Below are positions 1-11,864 of a DNA stretch of 64,000 nt, in pieces. A program made the position numbers and the translations under genes. Source of the DNA: Pontederia crassipes (taxonomy: Eukaryota > Streptophyta > Magnoliopsida > Commelinales > Pontederiaceae); NCBI GenBank assembly GCA_030549335.1, contig CM060198.1:50247353-50311352 (forward strand), written 5' to 3'. The first letter of the stretch is position 1, and each line of letters starts with the position of its first letter. Under the pieces are notes generated by a model that was not told where the DNA came from, did no database searches, and saw nothing but the letters and a program-made list of their open reading frames with translations.

Positions 1-880
1 TCAGAAGCAGTCAAAACCAAATCATCTTCAAAATTTTTCATTTCATGTGCCACCGTAACAATGGGGGCCTTCTTTTTTTCGGGCAATCCTTCTTTCAACG
101 ACCTAATTTCTTGCAGTGATTACATGTCTTTTACAGTGATTTTCTTCTTCTTTGATTTGGATTTCTTCGAATTCGAGGACCTTCTCCGCGATCGATATCA
201 ATTCCGCGGCCTGAGTCATTGCAGAATTTCCAGATGCCATATGCTGAAGTTTACGAGTATGGAGACTTGATCTTACTTCTTCCAAACTTATAGTTTCCTT
301 TTTTATAATCATAAACTGAACAGAATTCTCATATGATAAAGGAAGCGAAACTAACAGAATTAGGACAACATCTTCATCATCACTCTTAACAATAATTTTT
401 CTCAGTTCAATCAATAAAGAATTTAACTGATCAAAATGTTCCTTCAGAGGGATACCTTCTTGTATGTGGAGGGCGAATAGACGTTGCTTCAACAATAACT
501 TGTTGACAAGACACTTCATCATATACAGACTCTCGAGTCTCAATCACATACCGACCGTCTTTTCTTTATCTGCGACATCGATTATCACCTCATCCATCAG
601 GCACAACAGAATCATCGAGTGCACCTTCTCCTCCTGTGCCGCCAAAGTAGCGAGGTTGATTACCTTTTCTTTACCCTTCGAGTTTTTCTCCTTTAGTTTG
701 TTCTTCGATACATTCGCGAGCGGCGCCCAAACTCCTTGTTGCTTCAGAAGCGCCCGTATCTTGGTCTACGACAATTCGAAACTATTTCTGCCAATGAATT
801 TCTCTACATTCACGTTGTGCGACGCCATCTCCTTGCTTGATCGAGAATCGCTGACGAACCCTAAGGCTCTTATATCAATT
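1..880 (-). pseudogene. Decayed Ty1/copia gag region, cut by window edge
   Basis: Read on the minus strand, a gag-like protein begins at an ATG near 831 with MASHNVNVEKF and runs to the window edge. The longest intact piece (543-103, 146 codons) has the helical UBN2-type gag pattern of copia elements, including a segment with LKEHFDQLNSLLIELR and SLPLSYENSVQF. Stop codons interrupt the frame, one about 20 codons after the ATG and one near 543, and the region where a CCHC zinc knuckle is expected (about 100-130) is scrambled. It is therefore not a working gag. A primer-binding-site-like sequence for initiator tRNA-Met (ttgatataagagcc) lies just upstream at about 863-878 and fixes the orientation. 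The pol part would lie left of the window. The family call is firm; the copia lineage is not decided. Confidence 0.75.
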
Positions 881-1254
881 TGTTACAAAAAAAATGAGAG
901 AGATCATACGAACATAAAAGAACACAGAGATTTACGAGGTTCATCCTAAATCGGGTTACGTCCTCGGACGGCGGCGACTCTCTTTCGTTATGAAATAATA
1001 ATGATTACAAGAATGCGAAATAACTGTCATGAAATTTATATAGCAAACTCCAATACAAATTAGGAAACAGAATCCTAAAATCGTCTAGATTTCGGAGGTT
1101 CTGCCCCGAGCCCCCGGAGGGAATTCCCCCTTGAACTCCACAGTTTGCATGGGGATTCTTCGGTCAGTGAGACCCCTGTAGAGAAAATTTGCTGAAGTGT
1201 CTGACTACTTAGGGGACCACAAAAAATTATAATTAGGTCCAGATTCAAGACATT
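881..1254 (-). mobile_element. Probable 5' LTR of the same copia remnant
   Basis: The LTR end on the minus strand is the gtaaca at 886-881, directly before the primer-binding-site-like sequence. Minus-strand features typical of a copia LTR follow: a TATA-like tatataaa near 1035-1043, then a transcribed part rich in T and CTCT before the end. The outer border is uncertain. A tgtcttgaatc at about 1254 on the minus strand is a possible TG start, but the second LTR is outside the window, so no target duplication can be tested. Confidence 0.5.
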
Positions 1255-1315
1255 ATTTTTAATAGATTTGCTTGCTCAAAGTAGTAAGAAGATGTCCAAT
1301 TCTCCAACTTGGGAC

Positions 1316-1617
1316 CTGTTTATGAGTTTTTTTTTTGGCAAAAAGGATTAGGTATTAATATAGCAACGCGCGGAATCAAAATACAGCAGTTGAAGCACCC
1401 CCGAGGAGGCTAGTGCTCCCAAAATATGTCGTTCGATGAATGACGAGCAAAATAGTGTACAACAAAGTTTGATTTCCTATTACATTCTGTAGTTTGCAAA
1501 AAATGAAAGTGATCCTTTAATGTCTGAGATGATTTGCCGAACTCGCCAAGGAGGATTCGTCACGCCATTGATGACATTCACGAGCGTTTGGAAGTCTTGA
1601 GGCTGTTTATGAGTTTT
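1316..1617 (-). mobile_element. 5'-truncated LINE (non-LTR retrotransposon) fragment with target site duplication
   Basis: The 15-bp direct repeat ctgtttatgagtttt occurs at 1316-1330 and exactly again at 1603-1617. The 272 bp between them start with a T run (a minus-strand poly-A tail). On the minus strand they encode a piece matching the RNase H-like C-terminal domain of plant LINEs (NPPWRVRQIISDI, about 1585-1515), then stops. A poly-A tail plus a long target duplication is the mark of target-primed reverse transcription, and the short length implies severe 5' truncation. The insertion and its borders are seen directly; the LINE assignment rests on one short peptide and the tail. Confidence 0.7.
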
Positions 1618-1645
1618 ACAAGGTCCATTCAACAAATGCAACCAA

Positions 1646-1649
<4 letters not shown>

Positions 1650-1689
<40 letters not shown>
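1650..1689. repeat. (TA)n microsatellite
   Basis: About 20 uninterrupted TA units. No gene overlaps it. Confidence 0.95.
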
Positions 1690-1692
<3 letters not shown>

Positions 1693-2287
1693 ACCATGAA
1701 AAATGAAAATCCAAAAAGATATCCTTTGGTTCCAAATTTTTTAATATAAACAAGTTATCACCAAATTTCTTCTCGCACGCATTTTTTTTTACGAACAAGT
1801 TAAAATATTCCATATCCATGCTCTGTAAAATGAATTCTTAATCTTTCCCATCAATTGTTTTCCCCAATTCGAATTCCCCGCACCATTCCTTCACCATGTA
1901 TTATGGAAACACACCTTGTTTTCGACGACTAATTAAATTTCGATAAGAGGAAATTGTAAAATACTATTTCCTAAATCGTTGCGAGTGTATTTTTTTCTAA
2001 AAAAAAGTGAATTAAATCAGTGATTTTGTTTTTTTTATATACTTTTTTTTTCTACAAACATGGGAAAATAAATATGAGCCAACGGCCTCCTCAGATGTGG
2101 AACTTGACCGGACCATCCAACGACAACGTTGTCGCCTTTGGGTCTCTTGGGAGACTCCGCTGCTGTTCACTGCCGCCGCCGCCGCCGGCATCACCATCCG
2201 TTTCCTTCCATCTTTAGCTAACGCCGATCCGTCGTCGGAATCTTCGCTCGCGAGGCTAATCAGGAAGATAGAGTAGGTGCAGCGGCG

Positions 2288-5200
2288 ATGGCCGTCGACG
2301 ATGTCCCCCAAGAAGGCTTCCTCCCCAAGAAGAAGAAGACCGACGAAGAATCCGAAAAGAGGTGACAGTTCCAATACCTTGTCTTTGGAAATTTCCTCGT
2401 TACTAGCAATTGCAGTTCCGCTGCTATTTCATTCTTTTCCGGTGCCATCAGATTTTGTCGGGGCGTCGTTGAATTCGAATATTTAGGGTTTAGCGCTGAC
2501 GCATTGCATTAACTGCGTCGGCTTAAGGTTATCGTTTATTGGGGTGGGAGATAAGTTGTTGGATCGCTTCATGGAAGTGAGAACATTGGCAAGATTCAGC
2601 TTCGAGCTACAAATGAAATGAAGTTTGTTGGTTAGATTGACCACGAGCTTACGATGGGATATTATAAATATAGCTCAGCTTCTATCTAGAATTAAAAAAC
2701 TGTGGTTCGTGGGCAATCTTAATCGTCTCTGTGGTTTTGAGTGCGGAGAATGACCAAATTTCCAACACGTTTAGTATAAGTGCATCTTCTTCATACCTTG
2801 ATTTGGATTTCAAGTAATCCAGGACCATCTTCAGTTCATCTAATATGATCTAAGCAATAAAGCCTTAATGCAACTTAACTTTCTCCTTTCCTGTGTATTA
2901 GGAGAAAAAAGATCACTCCAGGAAGTTTGTTGAAAGCAATTATTCGAGAAGGAAGTGGTACAGAGAAGCCGGTCGAGGGCGATCAGGTAAAATATTGTTT
3001 TCTCCAGTGCTCGTGACATATCTGATAAGAAATCCAGTATAGATTTTGCTCCGAGTCTTTTTCTAAACAACTACTATGTCACAGCTTTCTTAAACTACTA
3101 TTGATTCTTTGAATTGTATTAATTTGCTTAAATTCCTTGAAAATTTCATGAAATCAAATAACTTTTCCTCTCAAAAGAAAAAACTTAATCAACTTTATCT
3201 CATCATTTTAATTAAATAGTTTGAATGTCCATCGTTGTTCCATTCAAATTAATTTGGTTGCTTGGTCAAAAGTGTTTTTTTTTTCCTGTCTTTTCTCTAT
3301 AGAGGTGATTCAAAATGCTAGATTACCTGGCATAGAAATATAAGTTTATAGCTCATGTTCCTTAGAAAATTCACTTTTGATATTTCAAAGTTGCCTGATA
3401 TCAGCCTTTTCTAGTTGATAGAACATGCTTTTTTCTTATTTGTATTTTTAATGGCTGCACAGGTTATATTTCATTGCACTACCCGGACGCTAGAAGGGGT
3501 TGTCGTGGACTCAACAAGATTAGAACATGGAGGTGAATAAAGTTTTTAACAAAGCTTTTATCATTACCTTTTAATGATTAGATGTATCATCATATTAGTA
3601 TGAAATTGCTTCATATGATAGGGAAAGGCTATCCTTCAAGACTCATTCTGGGGAAGAGCAAGATGATACTAGGCTTTCTTGAAGGCATTCCAACAATGTC
3701 CATGGGTGAAGTTGCAATGGTGATTTATTTAAATTATATTTTCTTCCACATATGAAATGAACCTTTAGTTCCTTCTCCTTTAGATGGCTTAAACAGAAAG
3801 ATGCTTTCTCTTTATCTTCAGTGGCAGATACTTATGTTTTTTTTTCTACCTTCTTTTATTGAACTTCAGTAATAGCTTCTACAATTCCACTTTCTTGATC
3901 TCCAGTACGTTTATTCATATTTGAGAAAATATTAGATCACTTAGTCATGCATAAATAGATTTCTTCTTCAATGTCAAAGAGAACCAGATAGGCTTTTTTA
4001 GTTTCAGATTGTTGCATATTATACTCTTTGCATTGACTATGATAGTGTTATGAGAATAAAATTCATTTTTCTGCCAAAAAAAATGTAGGAACATTTGCTT
4101 AGCGATTTTCTTTTTGTGACCTTTGGGATGATGTCCCTAACTGAAAGACTTGATAGATGGAAAATTTCTTCTGTATTAGTATATTCAATAACTTTACTTT
4201 ATGAGGACCGAGCTTCATAATTCCTGAATGTTCATATTGAAACCCCCTGAATGTTTAATTATAAAAGCTTCTAACAATGTATTACCCAAGATACTGCACT
4301 TTGACTTAATAAGTTTTTCCAGAAACATTCAACTTTCTCATGGATGCTTTCATAACTAGAAATATGTAATCACATAAGTCGTATGAAGTTCATTTAATAT
4401 GGTGTAAGGGGTGATCATTAATGCATTCTTTATTAAATCAATATCAATAAGCTTTCTGGAAATTATTTGTTGTTTTAAGTTCTCACTATCCGCCTATGTT
4501 TTATAGTCGGTCCTAAGCCCGGATAAAGGAGGAGGGTTGTGTTAGGCCCCGACAGTCAGCGTAAAACCTTGTCGAATCTCATGAACATGGATCAGGCGTC
4601 GTATTATCCATGCAGCCGACCCCACCTAGTGGGATAAGGCTTTGTTGTTGTTGTTGTTTAAGTTCTCACTATGTTATCAACTGGCCATTAAGATTTTGTA
4701 AATTGGCAATATGCTAAGAAAGGGGATTGTGAAAATATCTAGGACTTCAATTATTGGTTTGAGATTTGACTTTTTGTGGCATTCTGATTATTTTTCTTTG
4801 AATTTTCATCCTTCTAACAGTCTTCCTTTTCAGTTCAAGATGAAACCTGAACTGCATTATGCTGAAGAGGACTGTCCAGTTACAGCTCCTGATACCTTGC
4901 CTAAAGATGATGAACTTCACTTTGAAGTTGAAATGCTTGATTTTCATAAATCCAAGGTGAAAAAGATGAAGATATTGCTTAATATTATAACTGGAGATAT
5001 CTTATTATGTATTTTTTTTTATCATGGGGTACAATCATGGTTAAAGTGTTTGATGCTTACTGATGAATCATTTATCTTTGTAAGTAAACTAATAATGTAT
5101 CATTCTATTGCATGTAACAAAGTTTGCCAACTTTCTTGGATGAAAAACTGCTCGAAGTTTTTCCATAACTTAGTTTTCATGTTTACAACATCCAACAAGT

Positions 5201-8200
5201 TCATATATTTTACTTCATTTGAGCATGAGCTTGGAGTAATCTTCTGACTTAACCCATTTTCAAGGTCGTTAGTGAAGATTTGGGAGTCACAAAGAAGGTG
5301 CATTTCATAACTTTCCTTTTTGTAATGTTATTCCATTAGATTTTCATTTATAAGAATCACATGTTTCCCTATGAGAATCCAAGTATTAACTAAAGTGCTG
5401 ACAACTATCTGCTCCCTTCTCTTTGTTCTTTTATGTTTGCATAATGTAATACAGATAATCACTGAAGGACAAGGATGGGAGAATCCTAGAGAGCCTTATG
5501 AAGTAAAAGCTTGGCAAGTCTTTGTCACTTTTATATCTTTCTGTATAGCTGACATGCATCTTCTTAAGGTGTCTTCCATTTTGTTGGTCATTGACCCAAA
5601 GTATCTTGAAATAGGTTTTAATTAATAGATTGAATAGGTGATGTTGCCAGAAATTGGCATATAACAGAAGATCTCAAAAGTGTCTTATTAACTTCAGGAT
5701 TTCTGCTAAGTCAACTGATGGGAAAATGGTATTATCACACTCACAGGAACCATATAGCTTCACTTTTGGTAAATCAGAGGTTAGTGATAATTTTTGTTTA
5801 TTAATTTGTTTAAGATAAGGATATTAGCCTATCACATTTATAGAAATTATTTGTGACAAAGTAGGTTACTTGTTTTCCTAAGGATCTTTTAGGTAATCTC
5901 CCTTAAACTTAGGTACTTTTCCATATATGTAATCATCTCCCTGATCCTTCTGTTTATTCTTATTGACGTTTCTTCATCATTCAATCTTTTTAGTTACCAA
6001 GAGGTCTTGAAATGGGTATTGGAACAATGGCACGTGGTGAAAAGGCAGCAATTTATGTTAATAAAACCTACTTGACACCTTCACCTATCATGTCAACTTT
6101 GGAGAGTTATGAAGAGGTTCAATTTGTAGTTGAACTAGTCCACTTTATACAGGCAAGCTTTCCATTTTATGCATGCACACATTGCTTTTAATCCCCAATT
6201 TTTTTTCTCGTATGGTGCAAATTTTTTTTGCTAGGTGCATGGTTTAATGAAGTTCATCAATGAGTGATGTGCATAAAGAAGGCACTAAAACAATATTTTC
6301 ACATGTACCTTCGTAAAAAAAAATCCAAACTGTAACGTCAACTGACATGTACTTTTGAAAAGAAAATTCCATTTGTCTTTGATATCAATCTATGGTCTCC
6401 TTGCATGTTTTTTGCTTTCTTAAGTTAGATACCATATTTTCCTAATTTTTATCACTGACAGGTAAGGGACATGCTCGGTGATGGTCGTCTTATGAAGCGT
6501 CGCATCATTGATGGACGAGGTTGTTAATGAACATATGATTCTTAACCTAATTTTGTAAGATCCAGCAATAACAACTTACATGTCAATCTTAGTTATTTCC
6601 TACAATGTTGATAAACATTTATTTGGTTTCTATTTCTGGCAACAAATAGGTGAATTTCCAATGGACTGTCCTCTTCATGATAGCTTACTACGGGTACATT
6701 ACAAAGGAATGCTTCTTAATGAAGAGAAGACAGTGTTTTATGACACAAGAACTGATAACAACAGCGAGCCTTTGGCATTCAGTTCTGGAGAAGGCCTTGT
6801 ATGTATTTTATGTTCTATTATAGCCTTTCAAATTTTCAGAAAAAACTTTAAATATAGGTTAATCCCTATTATAATTTATACTATAAAGTTAGAAATGACA
6901 CATTGACGCTCGTATTTTTTCTCATTTTCTTGCATTTTTTTCTTCATAGTCTATTTTCCTCGATATTGATCTTATAACTAGCTATTATGAATTGTGGGCG
7001 GGCTGGTAATTGGATCGATTAATTTATCCTAAGAAGACACCTTCATTCTCAGACGAGCTGGGATTTGAGAAATTGTTGATTGGCCACTTTAGTTGGCATG
7101 AGTTTCATCTTATACCTTTGCTATTTATCTGCGATGTTGGTTCATTTATCCTGTCTTGCTTTTAGCCTGGATGATATGATCCTTTCTATCTTTCTCTCTC
7201 TATATCCTCCTGGTCATTATGTAGACTTCTCAACATTTTCTGTTTTCTTTGCGTGTCATTATTTGTTCTGCTAGGGATGAAGTTGTTCCACTATGTTCTG
7301 TGAGAAACTTAGAAAGATATATGGCCACTTATACATGTCAAGAAATGTTTGGATGTCACAGTTAATCCTTTTGTGTTGTTGCTACAACGTCTAATGCAAC
7401 CTCTTCTAAACTTGTTCTAGGTGCCAGAAGGACTTGAGATGTGTGTTCGTTTGATGCTTCCAGGAGAGATCGCTTTAGTAACCTGTCCTCCAGATTATGC
7501 ATATGATAAATTCACACGGTTGTTTTCTATTGTCAACTTTGTAGTACAAATCCTTTTTATAAAGCCAAAAACTGATTGGATTTTCTATGAACAGCCCGGC
7601 CATTGTTCCTGAAGGAGCTTCTGTTCAGTGGGAAATTGAGCTGCTTGGTTTTGAAATGCCCAAGGTAAAAGAGCTTTTTCACAGCAGAAAGTAAATTAGC
7701 ACCTCATTTCTATATAGCATATTCCAGTATCCTTTAGTAATTACAGATTCTTCTTACTCTGAAAACATCTAAGGTTTTGTGAATCCTGTAACAAATCAAT
7801 TGTATGAGATGGCAGAATCTGATAGAATCTTTGAATGTCTCATGTCTATAAACATGTGAGAGTTATGATTGTAATTTTGTTCAATTTGAAAAATTTATTG
7901 GCAAATTTATAATTGGTTCTGGTGTTTCCTATTGACACACAAAGAAATAAGTAACTAGTGATTTCAAGGAAAGAATTATGAGTACTGCCATTATTGTCAG
8001 AAAGTTGAATCTGAGAAATTCCGAAGTCTAGTGGTGTGCATGTTTAATTGTTTTTCAGTAAGAAAACATTGGATCTTCTAAACATAACTATCTTATTGTT
8101 TTACGAAAAACTAAAAATAATTGAACATGCACACTGTAAGAAGACATTGCACCAGTAACAAGTTTGATCCTCTAATTTAGTCTTTAGCTAACCATTGTTA

Positions 8201-10936
8201 ATCATTATGTATGTTCAAGATGTCTTCTGAGCACTTATTATATCTGACTGCAGGACTGGACGGGTCTAAGCTTCCAAGAAATTATGGATGAGGCAGAAAA
8301 AATAAAAAATACAGTTAGTGCCTGCATTTGAGAAATCTACAAATTATCTATTATTCTTTGACATCCTATATTTATTTCTGTGAATGGATAAACTCTGTAT
8401 GTTGTATTATCATGCATGCATCACTGTCAAACTCTGGTGTTTCTTTTTGTCTCTAAATTGCACTTGAACAAAGATAACTGGTTCGCCTATTTTATATGAT
8501 CAAAACTGAATGTCAATCATGGAATGAGGTTTATCTACTTTTGTGAAATTTTAACCATGTTTGTCTGCCAGGGAAACAGATTATTCAAAGAAGGAAAGTT
8601 TGAACTTGCAAAAGCAAAATATGAAAAGGTAATTATACCTTCTTTGAAACTATTTGCATACGTAAAGTGTTGTTTTACTTGTTTTGCTACCATTCATGGC
8701 CGCACTGGATGAAGCATGTTGGATGTTTGAAAAACCATAACAAGTTTCTTATTCTTAATGGAATGAAAAAAAATGATTGACGAGATCGATAATCATGATA
8801 ATTGTTTAAACTCAAAACTCTTCTGTTTGAGCAATTATCCTGGTGGCATTTCAGATTGTCCAGCATTCTTTCAATATCATGAAATGTGCGAGATAAAATG
8901 TGCATGTTGATAATGGGGGAATATGGTAGACCCTCGACAATGGAGTCACTATAATCAATATTTTTATAAGCATAAGAATGCCAATATAATTAATGTAACT
9001 TGTCAGAATGTTTTGAAACTTCTTAATATGCAGTGTTTCTTGTGCAATGTCTTACAGTGTAATTGTATCAGATTGGTTTCAATCTTTTATCCTCACACTG
9101 GATACGTGTCTCATGAAATTTTGTCCACATTGTTAATTGGAGTCTCATTCTTTGCATCTTGTTTTTAGATATTCATATTTTAAATAGTCCATGATGGGTC
9201 CTTTGTTTCTGATTGAATCTTCCTTTGGGTCCTTTATCTGTAATGGGATCCTTTATTGAAACATGAAATAATATTTTATCACGTTGGTTTTGTGTATAAA
9301 ATTCTTATAGTAGATTCTTCACCAGATATGCATCTGAAAGCTTATTGTTTTCAAATATAGGTGCTGCGAGAATATAATCATGTCAACCCCCAAAATGATG
9401 ACGAGGGAAAAATATTCTTGAACTCAAGGGTATGGTGATGTTTTCAAACTTATGACCATATCCAATATCATACTTGGTGTTGATCCTGAAGCACTCATAT
9501 AACTTACATGTTTATTCTTTAAGTTTCATTTTTCTTGCATTACTCGCAGAATTCGTTGCATTTGAATGTTGCAGCCTGCTATCAGAAAATGGGTGAATAT
9601 AGGAAGTCTGTTGACACTTGCAATAAGGTTAGCTTTTTGTTTCAGATTATGGCAACAACTTAAATCATCAATAGTTAGTAATTAGAAATTGGCATCCACA
9701 AGATCTGCATTTGCTTGGGCCTTCATGGATCTTCCAAAAGTGTGAGACCATGGTTGCCTCATATCATTGAATATATCTTGCTTGCTATTCTTATGGCGTT
9801 CCCCCACCCAAATCCAAGCTCTGGCTTGCATGTCATGCCTTTAGAAAGATCCTAAGCATGGATGATGATGCATACATGAGTTTTAAAGGTTGAAGGAAAA
9901 TGAGACTACTAGTCTTTCTTCGGGCCATTCAGATGAAAGATAGAAGTTGGCAAGCTCTGTTTTTTCATGTTTTTTTTTTCCATTTTGTGATTCGAGGTTG
10001 GGGATCTAAAGTGTCTGGGTTGAGATATGACTTTCATATTAGAATCAGAGGGATGATCTGAGGAACCATTAGACTTTGCTGTACACTATGGAACACTGTT
10101 GTCTCCTCAAATCCCATGTTTCCATCCTAATCTGCTACCAACGTATTGTCACTGTTCAATGTCACTTCACATTACTCGACACGGATTTTAACGAGCATGT
10201 TTTTAAAATCAGCAAGCTCATCTTGTTTCATACTGCTTTCTATTTCAATTGATGCTTTTTCCCTGACAGCATTATATATTTTCTTCATGATATCAGGTGT
10301 TAGATGCAAATCCTCTACATGTCAAAGCTCTATACCGGCGAGGCATGGCCTACATGCTAGTTGGAGATTTTGATGAGGCCCGGAAGGACTTTGAAAAGGT
10401 GTGACTGCTGCTACCTTCTTTCTTTCTAATCATTACAAACAAACCCTGTTTCTTTTGTCGAATATGTCCTCATAAACCAAGTAATCGTTATTCTATTGCC
10501 ATCAGATGGCAAGTGTTGATAAAAACTCAGAACGTGATGCTACGGCCGCGTTGCTCAAGTTAAAGCAGAAAGAGCAGGTATTTGAAGGATCCTGCACATT
10601 CCGTCTTTATTTTTAAACATCAACTACTGAACTGAATGTCACTTTCTTCAGGAAATAGAGAGAATGCAGAGGAAACAATTTAAGGGACTATTTGACAAGA
10701 AACCTGGAGAAATTGCAGAAGTTGGAGATCCAGCAGATGATAAGGATTCCCGTGATGTGGAACCCGAATCTGACGTGGCAGGCTTAGGTGGAAAACATAG
10801 CACAAAAGGTGATCAAAATCCAGATGACAGAGAACGCGTGCTTGAACATGAGAGACTGGGGTTTCTTGGACGGCTGTGGCCGACTGGCAACAGAATTCTC
10901 ACTGCACTGGGACTGAATAGATGCACCATACTTTGA
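2288..10936 (+). CDS. PAS1: PASTICCINO1-type multidomain FKBP immunophilin (peptidyl-prolyl isomerase-like), 20 exons
   Basis: Coding exons: 2288-2361, 2902-2986, 3463-3532, 3622-3719, 4834-4956, 5265-5297, 5455-5513, 5698-5779, 5994-6152, 6462-6519, 6650-6798, 7421-7518, 7595-7664, 8254-8313, 8572-8628, 9361-9429, 9550-9627, 10297-10398, 10506-10577, 10652-10936. They join in frame to 626 residues; Arabidopsis PAS1 is about 635. Order: a charged N-terminus with PKKKK (13-17), FKBP-like domains at about 30-146, 162-259 and 275-383, TPRs at about 400-516, and a basic C-terminal tail. The first domain has lost most PPIase pocket residues; the third keeps a YD pair (VFYDT). In Arabidopsis, PAS1 restrains cell proliferation, scaffolds the ER very-long-chain fatty acid elongase complex and binds a NAC factor. 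Introns 7 and 9 appear to use GC donors (GGCAAGT after 5513, CAG/GCAAGC at 6152); the other introns are GT-AG. The ATG at 2288 opens the PAS1-like N-terminus. Intron 4 carries a SINE. No clear TATA box was seen. Confidence 0.93.
4474..4672 (+). mobile_element. SINE-like retroposon with (TTG)n tail in PAS1 intron 4
   Basis: The body runs from ccgcctatg at 4490 to a (TTG)n tail ending at about 4656. It is flanked by a perfect 16-bp direct repeat, tttaagttctcactat, at 4474-4489 and 4657-4672. A pol III B-box-like gtcgaatctc is at 4571-4580. The near-identical sequence at 34705-34879 shows this is a repeat family. Length (about 167 bp), simple-repeat tail and long target duplication together fit a SINE. 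I do not assign a named family. Confidence 0.85.
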
Positions 10937-11381
10937 TAAATTTTGACACAAAATCGGACTAGGGACGATCAGCCCTGCGCTTTGAGTCATGATAGTGTGT
11001 ATCTGCACTAATAAATCATTACTACTGCAATCTTCTCTTCGCTCCTGTAACATTTCACCTTATCATCACATTAGATTAAGTTTTTTTGAATATTTCCTTC
11101 TGCTTCGTCATCGTATTATTTCTTGCTTCAATTCCGTCCAACGCGGAAGAGCCAAATGCTCCATACATATCGAATGAGACGTAACCGTGGATCAGGTCGT
11201 GGGAAGTACACGTCGTGTTATTAAGACATTAAAGCCTGGTCTTAGCATACAATCTATACATACACATATAATTGATAAGGCTAAGACACACGGACAAATC
11301 GCCCCAAAGATCTCATAATCTTTACGAAGATCTATCACCTCGAACGGCACGTCAACCCGACAAGGGGAATCTTTGCAATCC
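10937..11381. other. Convergent 3' flanks of PAS1 and the copper transporter
   Basis: The two genes end tail to tail about 445 bp apart. The PAS1 3' UTR probably runs past an AATAAA at about 11010. No other open frame or element was recognised here. Confidence 0.6.
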
Positions 11382-11864
11382 TCAAACTTTGGGGGCAGGG
11401 CGGCCACGGAGCTGACCGCCGGGGGCATCAGCCCTCGCCAAAAGCCCGCTCCCCGAGAGCAGAAACCCGGCGGCGTGACCGGCGACGGCCGCAATGAGGA
11501 CGCCCACATTGAATGACATGACCGCGAGCATGACCAGGTAATGCAACGCCGTGCGGACGGCGTGTACGCCGGTCAGGAGGAGAGGCGTCGAGACGCCGCC
11601 GCGGCCGCCGCCGGCGCTGCTCCGGTTGAGGCGTTCTGAGACGACGGAGAGGCAATCCGCAGCGGCGGAGAGGGCGAAGACGGCGAGGAGGGCGAGGAGG
11701 TAGATGCCGACGCCTCGGTCCCCGGGCCAGCCGGAGAAGAGGATCTGGACGTTCTCGCCCCAGAAGAAGGTCATGTGCATCGCCATTTTATGCCCCTGGC
11801 GTCCGTCGTTGGCGCCGGCCGACGGGGGCGGCGCCGCGTGCATCGTCCCCATTCCGTCCTCCAT
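11382..11864 (-). CDS. COPT: COPT/Ctr-type high-affinity copper transporter, single exon
   Basis: The uninterrupted 160-residue frame has the layout of plant COPT proteins. A Met/His-rich N-terminus carries MAMHMTFFWG at 27-36, the usual copper-collecting and family signature segment. TM1 lies at about 51-72, a Gly/Ser-rich loop at 80-92, TM2 at about 105-127 with the MxxxM motif (M112, M116), and TM3 with GxxxG (G129, G133) that packs the trimer. Ctr proteins carry Cu(I) across the plasma membrane or endomembranes as trimers. Length matches the family (about 145-170). The coding sequence is very GC-rich compared with its surroundings, so open frames seen on other strands here are shadows. 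The exact COPT subtype cannot be told. The start is the first ATG of the frame. Confidence 0.93.
   Translation of the reverse strand: MEDGMGTMHAAPPPSAGANDGRQGHKMAMHMTFFWGENVQILFSGWPGDRGVGIYLLALLAVFALSAAADCLSVVSERLNRSSAGGGRGGVSTPLLLTGVHAVRTALHYLVMLAVMSFNVGVLIAAVAGHAAGFLLSGSGLLARADAPGGQLRGRPAPKV

Noticed and set aside
5371-5625. Open frame through PAS1 exon 7 into intron 7
   Set aside because: It is exon 7 read through because the donor is GC, not GT; the PAS1 protein continues at 5698.
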